Shown here one piece after another: positions 1 through 7,678 of a DNA stretch of 35,478 nucleotides (the stretch's first letter is position 1; every line of letters starts with the position of its first letter). Under the pieces are notes generated by a model. That model searched no databases. It was not told where the DNA came from and worked only from the letters and a program-made list of their open reading frames with translations. Both the position numbers and the translations under genes were made by a program. The DNA is taken from assembly GCA_001399805.1 (NCBI GenBank), contig LIHJ01000022.1, positions 7,467-42,944 on the forward strand, in the 5' to 3' direction. This stretch comes from Candidatus Bathyarchaeota archaeon BA1 (GTDB taxonomy: Archaea; Thermoproteota; Bathyarchaeia; Bathyarchaeales; Bathyarchaeaceae).

Positions 1-229
1 CTGTCTTGAAATCCTCTCGATAAGCATGCTTCGGATCATAGATGTGGGCGTGAGCATCAACTGCCCCAGGAAATATGTACTTGCCTCTCACATCGATTTC
101 CCTATCCGCCTTAGGTAGGTGCTGGCTCTTGGCTATTGCCGCAATTTTCCCTTCCTTAATCGCTAGATCAGCTTTAACGATCCCCATAGGAGTTACTACT
201 TTTCCTCCCTTGATTATGAGACTTTCCAA
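1..229 (-). CDS. hydantoinase/dihydropyrimidinase-type amidohydrolase, N-terminal part (cut by window edge)
   Basis: About 76 N-terminal residues are visible; the rest lies beyond the window. The protein opens with the amidohydrolase small beta-domain (SLIIKGGKVVTPMG, then DLAIKEGKIAAIA) and reaches the first metal-binding motif DAHAHI (HxH) near residue 63, after GKYIFPGAVD, the arrangement of cyclic-amide hydrolases such as hydantoinase, dihydropyrimidinase and allantoinase. I chose a TTG start at 229 because a GGTGG ribosome site lies just upstream and the domain begins there. It is the last visible gene of a minus-strand run: the SsnA-like gene stops 60 bp upstream. Exact substrate is unknown. 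Family confidence is good; the hydantoinase subtype is inferred from the neighbours. Confidence 0.8.
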   Translation of the reverse strand, partial: MESLIIKGGKVVTPMGIVKADLAIKEGKIAAIAKSQHLPKADREIDVRGKYIFPGAVDAHAHIYDPKHAYREDFKT

Positions 230-289
230 GAATCCACCCTAACCGGAAGCACCGACCTAAATTTCCTTAGTCAAACATAAGAATGTTAC

Positions 290-1669
290 TTAGATTCTTG
301 GATACTCCACGTGCGGTTTTATGATACTAAGCCTTTCCCAAAGTTTTTCGGCTGCTTTTTGCGAGATTGCATTTACCTCCTCTTCGTTGACGGTCAAAAC
401 CTTACGGTTCTCCATCAGAATTTCCCCGTCGACAATTACTGTTTGCACATCATCTCCATCAACCGTGTTTACTAGGTGTCCCAAAACACTTTGAGGTGTC
501 AGTGGGGTCGGTAGAGCGTCAGGCTTGATTATGATGATGTCTGCCCTTTTCCCAACCTCTAATGACCCGATTTCCTTCTCCAACCCGTATAATTCTGCCC
601 CCCTGATCGTGGCCATTTCTAGGACGGTTTGTGGATCCATAACCCTGGGGTTTCGATGATGAACTTTGTGAAGCAGGAACGTTGTTCTGATGTTCTCAAA
701 CCCATCAAATACGTATCCGTCGTTTCCGAGCCCAACCGTTATCCCCTCGTCCAGCATTTTTAGGACAGGTGCCACTCCCACGGCATTCAACATGTTACTC
801 ATCGGGTTGTGAGCCACCTTGGCCCCTGTTTTCCTTACGATGTTAATTTCATCGTCGTTCAGTTGGACGCAGTGGGCAAGAACCACGTCTTTCCCGAGAA
901 CCCCAACGTCATGGAGCCTTTCCACCGTTCTTTTTCCATATTTTTCGATGTTGTGGTAAAGGTCTCCGAGCCCCTCAGAGGTGTGGATGGTTATGGGTGC
1001 CTTATACTTGTCTGCGAGTTCGCGAACGTCTTTCATTAATTGATCGGAGACCGTGAATGAGGCATGTATGCTGAACATCCCCTTCACTTTCTTCTCCTTT
1101 TCTTTACTAATCTTCTCTATAAACCTCACATTTTCTTCGACCCCCTTCACCCCCTCTTCAGGGCTGTGTCTTTCCGTTGCCTCATACGCTAAAATTCCTC
1201 GAATCCTCACCTGCCTTACAGCCTTTGCGATGTAATCGAGGCTTAGGCTTATCGAGTTAGGTCCTGAATAGGTATCAGCGAAGCACGTTGTTCCTGTCTT
1301 TAGGAAATCTAAGCATCCGATCAGAGCACTCGCATATGCGTCACTTGTGGTCATCGCCTCATCCATGGGCCACCAAACTCTCTGCAGAATCTGCGAGAAG
1401 TCGCTTGGCGGATCGATGTCGAGGTGCGCTCCACGAAGGAGCATACCGTATAAGTGGGTGTGAGAGCAGATTAAGCCAGGTAATACTATTCTCCCTCTCG
1501 CATCGATGATTCTTTCAGCTTTACGCTTCCCCACGACTTCACCACTCTTTTCAACACTTGTGATCTCACCATTATCAACCGTTATGGTTCCCCTTTCTAG
1601 GATCCGCCGTTGTTTGTCCATGGTGACAACGAGCCCGTTTTCTATTGCTAAACTCACCGTTCTTTTCAC
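290..1669 (-). CDS. SsnA-like / ATZ-TRZ family amidohydrolase (aminohydrolase)
   Basis: A 459-residue cytosolic metal-dependent hydrolase of the cytosine-deaminase/chlorohydrolase superfamily, which removes amino or similar groups from heterocyclic compounds. Visible motifs are PGLICSHTHLYG with the HxH metal ligands at residues 70 and 72, a later His in ITIHTSEG, a His in VVLAHC, and the catalytic Asp in GLGNDG. The region around residues 90-105 (FSQILQRVWWPMDEA) resembles SsnA more than MtaD deaminases. Length is normal for the family. The start is GTG at 1669 with GGAAG upstream. It lies 21 bp after the PLP enzyme gene and 60 bp before the hydantoinase gene, so the three are probably cotranscribed. 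The substrate is not determined; a purine-derived compound is a guess from bacterial ssnA context. Confidence 0.82.
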   Translation of the reverse strand: MKRTVSLAIENGLVVTMDKQRRILERGTITVDNGEITSVEKSGEVVGKRKAERIIDARGRIVLPGLICSHTHLYGMLLRGAHLDIDPPSDFSQILQRVWWPMDEAMTTSDAYASALIGCLDFLKTGTTCFADTYSGPNSISLSLDYIAKAVRQVRIRGILAYEATERHSPEEGVKGVEENVRFIEKISKEKEKKVKGMFSIHASFTVSDQLMKDVRELADKYKAPITIHTSEGLGDLYHNIEKYGKRTVERLHDVGVLGKDVVLAHCVQLNDDEINIVRKTGAKVAHNPMSNMLNAVGVAPVLKMLDEGITVGLGNDGYVFDGFENIRTTFLLHKVHHRNPRVMDPQTVLEMATIRGAELYGLEKEIGSLEVGKRADIIIIKPDALPTPLTPQSVLGHLVNTVDGDDVQTVIVDGEILMENRKVLTVNEEEVNAISQKAAEKLWERLSIIKPHVEYPRI

Positions 1670-1690
1670 CTTCCGCTAGCGTACGGCCTT

Positions 1691-2743
1691 TTATTCTATG
1701 ATCTCCCAGATGGCTTGATATTTGTCTAATTCACGGATAGTGTGCTCATCCAGGGGGTGTTCGCGTTCAGGAATTTCCACCTTTTTTATCTCTCCGCAGA
1801 GTTCGGTTGACAGATATCTCTGTCCAGAATCGTTGACCATTGTTACAATTGTCTTCAGCTCTGGGTGGCGTTTGGCGATCTTCATCGCTGCAGCTACGTT
1901 ACAACCTGAAGAGATTCCACAAAAGATTCCCTCCTCTAAGGCTAACCTCTTTGCCATAGTAATCGCTTCTTCTGAAGTGGTAGTTACGATTCCCCTAAGG
2001 TGGCTCAGGTCTAAGTTGAGGGGCACAAAACCGTCTCCGATGCCCTCGATCTTGTGGGACCCCCACTTTCGTTTGGACAGCGTCGGCGCTTCGGCTGGCT
2101 CAACTGCGTACAGAACTATTTTAGGATTCTTCTCCTTCAAAAATCTGCCGACACCAGTCAGCGTCCCGCCAGTACCCTGTGATGCGACAAAGCAATCCAC
2201 TTTCCCCTTCGTTTGTTGCCAGATCTCTGGGCCAGTTGTTTTATAGTGGGCATTCGGGTTGTTAGGGTTACTGTACTGATCTGGCCACCAATATTTGCCT
2301 GGATTTGCCTTCTTTAACTTCACTATTTTTTCCAGACATAGGTCAACATCGCTTTCAGCGCCAGGTGTAAGAATTATGTCTCCCCCGTAGGCTCGAATGA
2401 TCTTCATTCTCTCTTGGCTCATTCCAGCGGGCATCACTATCGTAACCTTATAACCTAAAATCCCGCCGACAAATGCGCATGAGATCCCCGCGTTTCCCGT
2501 CGAAGCTTCAATGATCTCCATTCCTGGTTTCAAATCACCGGCCTCAATCGCCTTTGTTATCATCTCCAGATATATTCTGTCTTTCAAGCTCCCCGTAGGA
2601 TTAACGTATTCTAACTTCACCAAAATGTTGGCGTCTATTCCCCCAGACTTCGGAATTTTCCTCAGCCTAAATAGGGGGGTCCGACCGATAGTCTGGAATA
2701 AGTCGTCTAACACCTCTTTGGTTTTATCCCACTCAATGCTCAT
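1691..2743 (-). CDS. cysteine synthase / cystathionine beta-synthase family PLP enzyme
   Basis: A 350-residue fold-type II PLP enzyme. The Schiff-base lysine is Lys54 in NPTGSLKDR, the substrate loop is STGNAG at 81-86, and the phosphate-binding glycine loop is GTGGTLTG at 190-197. The family makes cysteine from O-acetyl- or O-phosphoserine, or cystathionine from serine and homocysteine. There is no CBS domain pair at the C terminus and the length fits plain cysteine synthase. The ATG start at 2743 has a TTTAAA-type promoter element on the minus strand about 35-40 bp upstream. It is the first gene of the amidohydrolase operon, so a role in that degradation pathway, as a diaminopropionate-lyase-like elimination enzyme does in bacterial clusters, is possible. 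Family assignment is sure; the reaction is not. Confidence 0.88.
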   Translation of the reverse strand: MSIEWDKTKEVLDDLFQTIGRTPLFRLRKIPKSGGIDANILVKLEYVNPTGSLKDRIYLEMITKAIEAGDLKPGMEIIEASTGNAGISCAFVGGILGYKVTIVMPAGMSQERMKIIRAYGGDIILTPGAESDVDLCLEKIVKLKKANPGKYWWPDQYSNPNNPNAHYKTTGPEIWQQTKGKVDCFVASQGTGGTLTGVGRFLKEKNPKIVLYAVEPAEAPTLSKRKWGSHKIEGIGDGFVPLNLDLSHLRGIVTTTSEEAITMAKRLALEEGIFCGISSGCNVAAAMKIAKRHPELKTIVTMVNDSGQRYLSTELCGEIKKVEIPEREHPLDEHTIRELDKYQAIWEIIE

Positions 2744-2957
2744 TTCACTATCCTTCCGAAACTAATCTGACCGTCGTCTTTAAATCATTAACGTATACTT
2801 AATTAGAGAGAGCCGTTCGAGTTTTGCCTCCAATCCTCATGTTCATCACCGTAGTTCACTTGTTTCGATTTCATCACGAGTAATTTTCGTTCCTTCGGAT
2901 TGTTCTCCTCCTTTGCTATCTTCCTGATTCGCATGAAAAATGGGATTGTTAGAAGGC

Positions 2958-3191
2958 TTACTCAAGGCCTCCCATCACGAGGACCATGATTGCATTCTGG
3001 GCGTGGAGTCTGTTCTCCGCCTCGTTGAACACCGCAGAGTGCGGTCCATCGATGACCTCGTCCGTTACCTCCATTCCCCTGTCAGCTGGCAGGCAGTGCA
3101 TATAGATTACGTCTTTTGCGCAGAGATCAAGCTTCGCGGTGGTGACGATCCAGTCCTTGTGCTTGTTCATCAACTCCAGCATTCGCGCGCG
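2958..3191 (-). pseudogene. carbamoyltransferase C-terminal remnant (ornithine/YgeW-like)
   Basis: Only about the last 77 residues of a carbamoyltransferase remain. The conserved substrate-binding motif HCLPADRG is intact, followed by [10 protein letters not shown] and the C-terminal signature [13 protein letters not shown]. Full enzymes are about 310-400 residues, and reading upstream in frame meets a TAG at once, so the carbamoyl-phosphate domain is missing. The fragment abuts, in opposite orientation, an N-terminally truncated larA fragment starting near 3196, so a deletion or rearrangement joined them. It lies upstream of the PLP/SsnA/hydantoinase genes on the same strand and was probably part of that cluster. 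The residues fit either ornithine carbamoyltransferase or the YgeW type. Confidence 0.75.
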
Positions 3192-3411
3192 CTAAACCCT
3201 GGGTCCCAAAAGCACGGTGGCCATCGCCATAACCGACAGCACCCGTCCGACACCAAACCAAGGGATTTTGTCCGTGTTGCTTCAGAAACTCAGCGAGTTA
3301 AGGGTAGAGGACGAAAATATTACCCTCATCATCGCCACGGGCATGCATAACATAAGCCAGACACAAACGAACAAATCAGAAGAACCCTTGGCGAGGAAAT
3401 CATGGAAAGAG

Positions 3412-3419
3412 TGACCGTG
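3412..3419 (+). repeat. target-site duplication, left copy (TGACCGTG)
   Basis: The 8-bp TGACCGTG directly precedes the left terminal inverted repeat and recurs exactly at 4480-4487 after the right one. In larA it encodes part of ...RVTV, which continues in frame after the right copy. Confidence 0.93.
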
Positions 3420-3443
3420 GGTTCTGATAACTTATCGGTTGGT
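3420..3443 (+). repeat. left terminal inverted repeat (24 bp)
   Basis: Begins GGTTCTGATAACTT and ends TCGGTTGGT. It is the exact reverse complement of 4456-4479. Confidence 0.95.
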
Positions 3444-3504
3444 GACTAACCATATTTCTTGATCGCTTTGAGAGTTGTGGACTCATTTAGGTTCTAGCGA
3501 AGTG

Positions 3505-3517
3505 TTTTTAAATATTT
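3505..3517 (+). promoter_or_regulatory. TATA-like element for the cargo genes
   Basis: TTTTTAAATATTT lies inside the element just past the left inverted repeat and about 35-45 bp before the first cargo start codon at 3551. This is the spacing of an archaeal TATA box with a short leader, so the cargo operon probably has its own promoter and does not rely on larA transcription. Confidence 0.5.
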
Positions 3518-3550
3518 ACAATACTAATAAGGTGACGGCACCTGCGAGGT

Positions 3551-3825
3551 GTGGTGGGGGCAAAAGAGGTGGAAAAGGTAAAAGCTCGGATTCTCGAATT
3601 TAAAATGATAAAAAAAGGAGAGGCCGAGTACGAACTAGAGGATGGTGCGTGTGTCATAATAGAAACATCCCTTGAAAGCGTGTCCAATCCATTAGATGAA
3701 AAAACAATCCTGAACAAGATGCGTTAGGCAATATAAAGTACAATCTTGAAGTTTCAAGCAAAGTAAAAATAATTCCCAAGGACAGGATCAGGTATATTCC
3801 AAGACCACCTGAGGTGAAAAGATGA
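3551..3825 (+). pseudogene. element cargo gene 1, unknown protein with one frameshift
   Basis: Reading from GTG at 3551 gives 58 residues (VVGAKEVEKVKARIL, then EYELEDGACVIIETSLESV) ending at TAG 3725-3727. The next frame continues without a start as GNIKYNLEVSSKVKIIP and RYIPRPPEVKR to the TGA at 3823-3825, which overlaps the ATG of the next gene. Restoring one base near 3718 joins them as NKDALGNIKY, a product of about 91 residues. I therefore read it as one small soluble alpha/beta protein broken by a single-base deletion, or by a sequencing error. No family is recognised. The ATGA overlap with the second cargo gene indicates translational coupling in the original operon. Confidence 0.55.
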
Positions 3826-4196
3826 TTTTAACCTCTGCTCCAAATGGAACCATTATATTTGAGGGCATAATCAGCGTTGGCACGTTTGTTAGCATTCCAG
3901 AAAAGTTCCCTTTTGAACCCCTAAACGAGGTTATTTTACAAAGAGTTGTATCGGATGTCACTGAAAGTCATTTCAAAATACCGAAAGTTCCACCAACAGC
4001 CGAAGTCATCATCTCAATAGAAGAGGCTCTCGAGATAGAGCCCCCATTTGAGCGCTTAGCAATTCCAGAGAAAGCGTTGAGGGAGTGGGTTCGGGACGCG
4101 CTAGCAAAAGCTGGGGTGACTACCACCATCGAAGTGGAGGATGCCTTGGTTAGATTAGTTGCACATACCATAGCAAAAATTGAGGAAATGGAGTAA
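3822..4196 (+). CDS. element cargo gene 2, unknown 124-residue protein
   Basis: An intact 124-residue acidic protein starting at an ATG that overlaps the stop of cargo gene 1 (ATGA). The N-terminal part is hydrophobic and beta-like (SAPNGTIIFEGIISVGTF), the middle is Pro/Glu-rich, and the C-terminal third is helical (KALREWVRDALAKAG, then VEDALVRLVAHTIAKIEE). No signal peptide, clear transmembrane helix or metal-binding motif is visible. I do not recognise a family. It has open-frame length and tight packing with its neighbours, and it sits 4 bp before cargo gene 3. It is a genuine candidate for the main payload of the element. Confidence 0.7.
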   Translation: MILTSAPNGTIIFEGIISVGTFVSIPEKFPFEPLNEVILQRVVSDVTESHFKIPKVPPTAEVIISIEEALEIEPPFERLAIPEKALREWVRDALAKAGVTTTIEVEDALVRLVAHTIAKIEEME

Positions 4197-4200
4197 TCCT

Positions 4201-4353
4201 ATGGAAAAAGTGGACTTGTTGACAGCGTTGGCTAGGTCGCTTCTCGAACGCCGAGGTTTTCGCCAGCAGAACGCAGGAGCAGAGGTAATAAAAGCGATTG
4301 CTGATAAGCTTGCAAAGAAAATGCTTATCCAAACAATTAATGAGCTTAAATAA
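4201..4353 (+). CDS. element cargo gene 3, small helical protein (50 aa)
   Basis: ATG at 4201, 4 bp after the stop of cargo gene 2, encodes 50 residues (MEKVDLLTALARSLLERRGF, later AEVIKAIADKLAKKML) ending in a TAA at 4351. It is almost entirely helix-prone with a basic middle. No family is recognised. Its position, spacing and clean open frame support it as a real gene of the element's operon. Confidence 0.55.
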   Translation: MEKVDLLTALARSLLERRGFRQQNAGAEVIKAIADKLAKKMLIQTINELK

Positions 4354-4455
4354 GCGTTGAATGGTCTCAGAGTTAGAAAAAGAGATTTTTTAGTTTGGAA
4401 AGATATCGTCATTGAATATTCAAAAACATAATGATAAGGAAAAGTTCAAATCATA

Positions 4456-4479
4456 CCAACCGATAAGTTATCAGAACCT
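4456..4479 (-). repeat. right terminal inverted repeat (24 bp)
   Basis: Exact reverse complement of 3420-3443, beginning ACCAACCGATAAG on the plus strand. Confidence 0.95.
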
Positions 4480-4487
4480 GACCGTGA
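4480..4487 (+). repeat. target-site duplication, right copy (TGACCGTG)
   Basis: Exact repeat of 3412-3419 directly after the right inverted repeat; the larA reading frame resumes across it. Confidence 0.93.
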
Positions 4488-5578
4488 TAAATCATAACCC
4501 AGACGATCAAGCCAATTCAGAAAAGATAGGGACGTCAAGGCTGGGCACAGACATCGAGGTTAACGGGGTTTTTGCCACCGCAGATGTGAAAATAGCGACG
4601 GGTAGCATAACGCCATGCATGCTAGCTGGGTGGACAGGGGGCGGAAAAAACGGTGATGCCCGGTGTCTCAAGCAGGCATAGCATTGAGCAGAACCATATG
4701 CTTTTTGTCAGAAACCTTAAAGGGGCGGATCGAGGGTCAATGCTTGGCCGCATGGGAAACAACCTCATTCGCCAAGATATAGATGACATAACCCAAAAAT
4801 CAGGGTTGAACTTTATCATAAACACGGTTCAAGATGGGGAAGGGAAGGTCCTTAAGGTTTTTGCAGGAGAACCGGTAGACGCCCATAAGTGTGGATTGTC
4901 TCATGCCAAGGAGGTCATGAGAGCCACGATTCCAACGAAGGGGGACATCGTGATAGCCAGCCCAGGGGTTAAATCCCACGAGGTTAGCCTCTACCAGTCT
5001 GGTTCGAGGGTGTTTGGTTCCATGGAGGGGTTAGTAAAAAAGGGGGGCACGGTGGTCCTCGTTTCCTCGTGTCATGATGGCATTTATGAGGGGATCGGAA
5101 AGGAGAAGGAATTTTTCAGAAGCCTCCTTTCATGCTACCGAGGTCATAAGGAGGTGCTAAATTAACAAAGATGGGGAAGATTCCGTCCTTTGAGGCCTGC
5201 GTGCTCTATCAATTCGCTTACATGAAGCAACATCATCCAATAATTGTGGTCACTGGTGGCATGTCGGAGGATGAGGTTGCTGAGATAGGGATGGGGTATG
5301 CGCCCACAGTCAAGGACGCCGTTGCCGAATCATTAAAGCTTCATGGAGATGACGCAAAAATATTGGTTGTTCCTCACGCCTCCATCACATACATTGGATA
5401 TTAGTTCCGCCACACCTCTAATGATATACCTTACACTCCGCATGGCGTGTGTAGAGGCGTGCAAAGAGACACAGACATTAAAGGGTATAGAGGTAGAGAG
5501 GTTATGACAAGTTTGATTAAAGAAAATTAATAATTGTAAACCATTTGATTGAATCAGAAACTGGTCGTCATTGCGCTA

Positions 5579-6901
5579 TTAAAGGGGAAACCTCAATTTT
5601 GTTAAAACGTCACTGGCATATCGATCTAATGCTTGCCCCAATTGGCTTACGTCTCTCCCCCCAGCCTGAGCTATTTTGGCCGTGCCTCCCCCACCACCTT
5701 GGATGATCTTGGACGCCTCCTTGATCATTTCAGCCATGTTAATTCCCTTATCCACAGCTGTTTGCCCCGCTGTCCCAACAATGCATGCCTTATCCACAGC
5801 GCTTCCGAGGATGACGATGAGGTTAGAATCCCTGTTTACAAGCGTGGAAGCCATTCTCTTCAAGCCCTGTGCATCAACTTTAGGAAGTTCTTTCTTCAGA
5901 AGTCTAAATTCGCCAATTGCCTCTGCTTGATTGAGTAGCTCAATTGCTTGCGCCTCAACCAGGCGGTTCTCGGTTCTTTCAAGCTCCTCTTTAAGATTGT
6001 CCCTCTCTTCCAGGAGGATCTCCACTCGACTTTTGACCTCTCTGGTTGAGGATTTAAGCAGTTGGGCTAAATCGGTTAATGATTCCATGGCATTGTCATA
6101 GTATTTGTAGGCGTGCTCCCCCGCGGTGAATTCTATCCGCTCAACACCCTTCTGGAGCCTGAACCTCTCCAAGACCTTTATCAGCCCGATCTCTGCGGTC
6201 GAGCCCACATGGGTTCCGCAGCATAGGGCCACATCCCAGCCCTCCACCTCCACCGCACGAACCATGCCGAAGGGCGTGACCTCGGTTATGCCAAGCCTTT
6301 TCCCATAGGTGCGCTCGGCCTCATCACGAGTTGTGAACCAGGTTTTCACCTTTCTATTCTGGATGCAGACCCCATTCGAAAGCCTCTCCATCTCCCGCAG
6401 CTGGCTAAGGGATATGGGCTTGCCATAGCTGATGTCGACCCTTGAGGCTTTTTCCTTGATCTGGACACCCATGTACATGAGCCCCTCCAAACCGAGGACC
6501 TCCCTTATCGCGGCGAACAGCACGTGGGAGCCCGTGTGATGCCTCATCCTGTCATACCTCAAATCCCAATCGATGCTCCCACGAACAGAATCCCCCTCCT
6601 TAACCCCACCGCTCACAGGAACAGCAATATGCACTGTAACATCATCAACTGCCTGTGTATCCACGACCTTCAACTTTCCCGCTGCACCAATGATAAGGCC
6701 CGAATCGCCAAGTTGACCCCCACCCTCCGGGAAGAAGCACGTTCCATCCAAAACAACGTAGCAGCTGTCCTCAAAGCTAACAACCTTCAGAACCTTAGAC
6801 TCAAACTCGCGGAGATATGGATCATCATAATATATTGGCTTGGTTCTCGGCAAACCTATAATATCCCTCTCCACATCAGGAGGAACTTTCACTTCGCCCA
6901 A
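5579..6901 (-). CDS. alanyl-tRNA editing protein AlaX-L (free-standing AlaRS editing + DHHA1 domain)
   Basis: A 440-residue protein matching the C-terminal half of alanyl-tRNA synthetase without the catalytic and tRNA-recognition domains. It hydrolyses mischarged Ser-tRNA(Ala) or Gly-tRNA(Ala) in trans. The zinc ligands are visible: HxxxH at 122/126 in HHTGSHVL and CxxxH at 227/231 in CCGTHV. FPEGGGQLGD at 57-66 is the family signature. Residues about 285-325 form a coiled coil and the C-terminal DHHA1-like part carries the glycine run GGGGGTAKIAQAGG. Length fits AlaX-L. The start is taken as TTG at 6901; a GTG at residue 4 is the alternative. A plus-strand pseudogene begins 80 bp upstream, so the two probably shared a divergent promoter region. 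Confidence 0.9.
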   Translation of the reverse strand: MGEVKVPPDVERDIIGLPRTKPIYYDDPYLREFESKVLKVVSFEDSCYVVLDGTCFFPEGGGQLGDSGLIIGAAGKLKVVDTQAVDDVTVHIAVPVSGGVKEGDSVRGSIDWDLRYDRMRHHTGSHVLFAAIREVLGLEGLMYMGVQIKEKASRVDISYGKPISLSQLREMERLSNGVCIQNRKVKTWFTTRDEAERTYGKRLGITEVTPFGMVRAVEVEGWDVALCCGTHVGSTAEIGLIKVLERFRLQKGVERIEFTAGEHAYKYYDNAMESLTDLAQLLKSSTREVKSRVEILLEERDNLKEELERTENRLVEAQAIELLNQAEAIGEFRLLKKELPKVDAQGLKRMASTLVNRDSNLIVILGSAVDKACIVGTAGQTAVDKGINMAEMIKEASKIIQGGGGGTAKIAQAGGRDVSQLGQALDRYASDVLTKLRFPL

Positions 6902-6982
6902 TGTCTACACCCACTTCGCAGTTAAATCAAAACCCGAACAAACTTAAAGTATTTACGTCGATACTAATCGTGGAGGATTTCG

Positions 6983-7631
6983 GTGAGTAAGCGGGGACAT
7001 AAAGTTAGCAGACAGTTCAGGATGGACAAGGAGATAGATGTCTCCTTGCTGAAGAACCTAATAACCATGGTGGATGATATCGGGTGAACTACTTTGGTGA
7101 CCCAGCGCCATTCGACAAACAGATCAAAGCTGGCAGGCTAGGGAGGGAGGTGGCAGCTGAGTGGAAGGAGATTCAACGCGCCTTGATGAGGATCGGCACC
7201 ACGGTTAAGGCCATCCCCCCAATGTCAGGAGGCTTGTAGCCATCCAGTCAATGCTGCGCTCAATGAGCATGGCCCTCTGTGTCAGTGCCATCTTCATACC
7301 ATTCACGATAGCTTCGGAGAACGCCACCTTGCTCACCTTTACGCTCCTATTGATCGGCTCGATGTTCTTCGTGGCCTCTGGTTCGCTGGTAAAAAGATGG
7401 CGAGGGAGATTGAAACGTACTTCGATGAGCATAAGCAGAAGTATAGGTTTGTCCTTCAATACCTGAGGCTGACTGTTCAGAAGCTCTTATACGCTCTCTC
7501 GACACCTTAAGGAAGTGGGGGAGGACCCCAAAAAACACGCTATTAATCTTTATGAAACGAACTACGAGGGGATAAGGGTCCTGAAAAAGCCTGGATGGCT
7601 CAGAAACCACTATGTTGTCATTGCTGAGTAA
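6983..7631 (+). pseudogene. decayed small membrane protein gene (several frameshifts)
   Basis: Reading across three frames gives one coherent protein of about 210 residues: SKRGHKVSRQFRMDKEIDVS..., then NYFGDPAPFDKQIKAGRLG and AAEWKEIQRALMRIGTTVKA, then a hydrophobic pair (ALCVSAIFIPFTIA, TLLTFTLLLIGSMFFVASG), then a polar tail AREIETYFDEHKQKYRF ... KPGWLRNHYVVIAE. Frame changes are needed near 7085, 7220, 7390 and 7490. The predicted layout is cytosolic N-terminus, two transmembrane helices, cytosolic tail. Family not recognised. With at least three lesions it is a pseudogene unless the assembly is poor here. Confidence 0.6.
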
Positions 7632-7678
7632 GTGAATGAGGTCTAACCTTAAACGTTCCTCTATGAATAAGGAGGATT

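Larger units (their letters stand above)
3420..4479 (+). mobile_element. 1,060-bp inverted-repeat element with three small cargo genes and no transposase
   Basis: The element is bounded by perfect 24-bp terminal inverted repeats (starting GGTTCTGATAACTTATC; 3420-3443 and 4456-4479) and by 8-bp direct duplications of the larA target. This is direct evidence of transposition. Inside are a promoter-like AT tract and a tight run of three short genes on the plus strand (3551-3825, 3822-4196, 4201-4353). None looks like a transposase (no DDE, HUH or serine-recombinase pattern), so it must have moved using a transposase encoded elsewhere. An 8-bp duplication is usual for families such as IS6, ISL3 or IS256; the GGTTCTG tip resembles IS6 ends, but I would not assign a family. 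It is larger than a typical MITE and carries genes. Confidence 0.92.
3196..5404 (+). pseudogene. larA: LarA/DUF2088 family (nickel-dependent lactate racemase-like) pseudogene split by a transposable element
   Basis: Homology starts at AIAITDSTRPTP (3217 onward), runs through ENITLIIATGMH, and breaks at 3419 where a 1,060-bp inverted-repeat element is inserted. Coding resumes at 4488 in NHNPDD, then LKIATGSITPCMLAGWTGGGK. LarA family members are about 420 residues and, in true LarA, racemize lactate with a Ni-pincer cofactor; many DUF2088 relatives have other substrates. Removing the element plus one 8-bp duplicate restores the reading ERVTVINHNPDD. Further damage: the first 40-50 residues are missing, there is an extra A in the A6 run near 4646-4651, and a second frameshift near 5150-5165 before GKIPSFEACVL. 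It ends with PHASITYIGY. It is not functional as it stands. Confidence 0.88.

Noticed and set aside
3420..4479. Element as an autonomous insertion sequence
   Set aside because: None of the reading frames on either strand looks like a transposase, and all are shorter than 130 residues.
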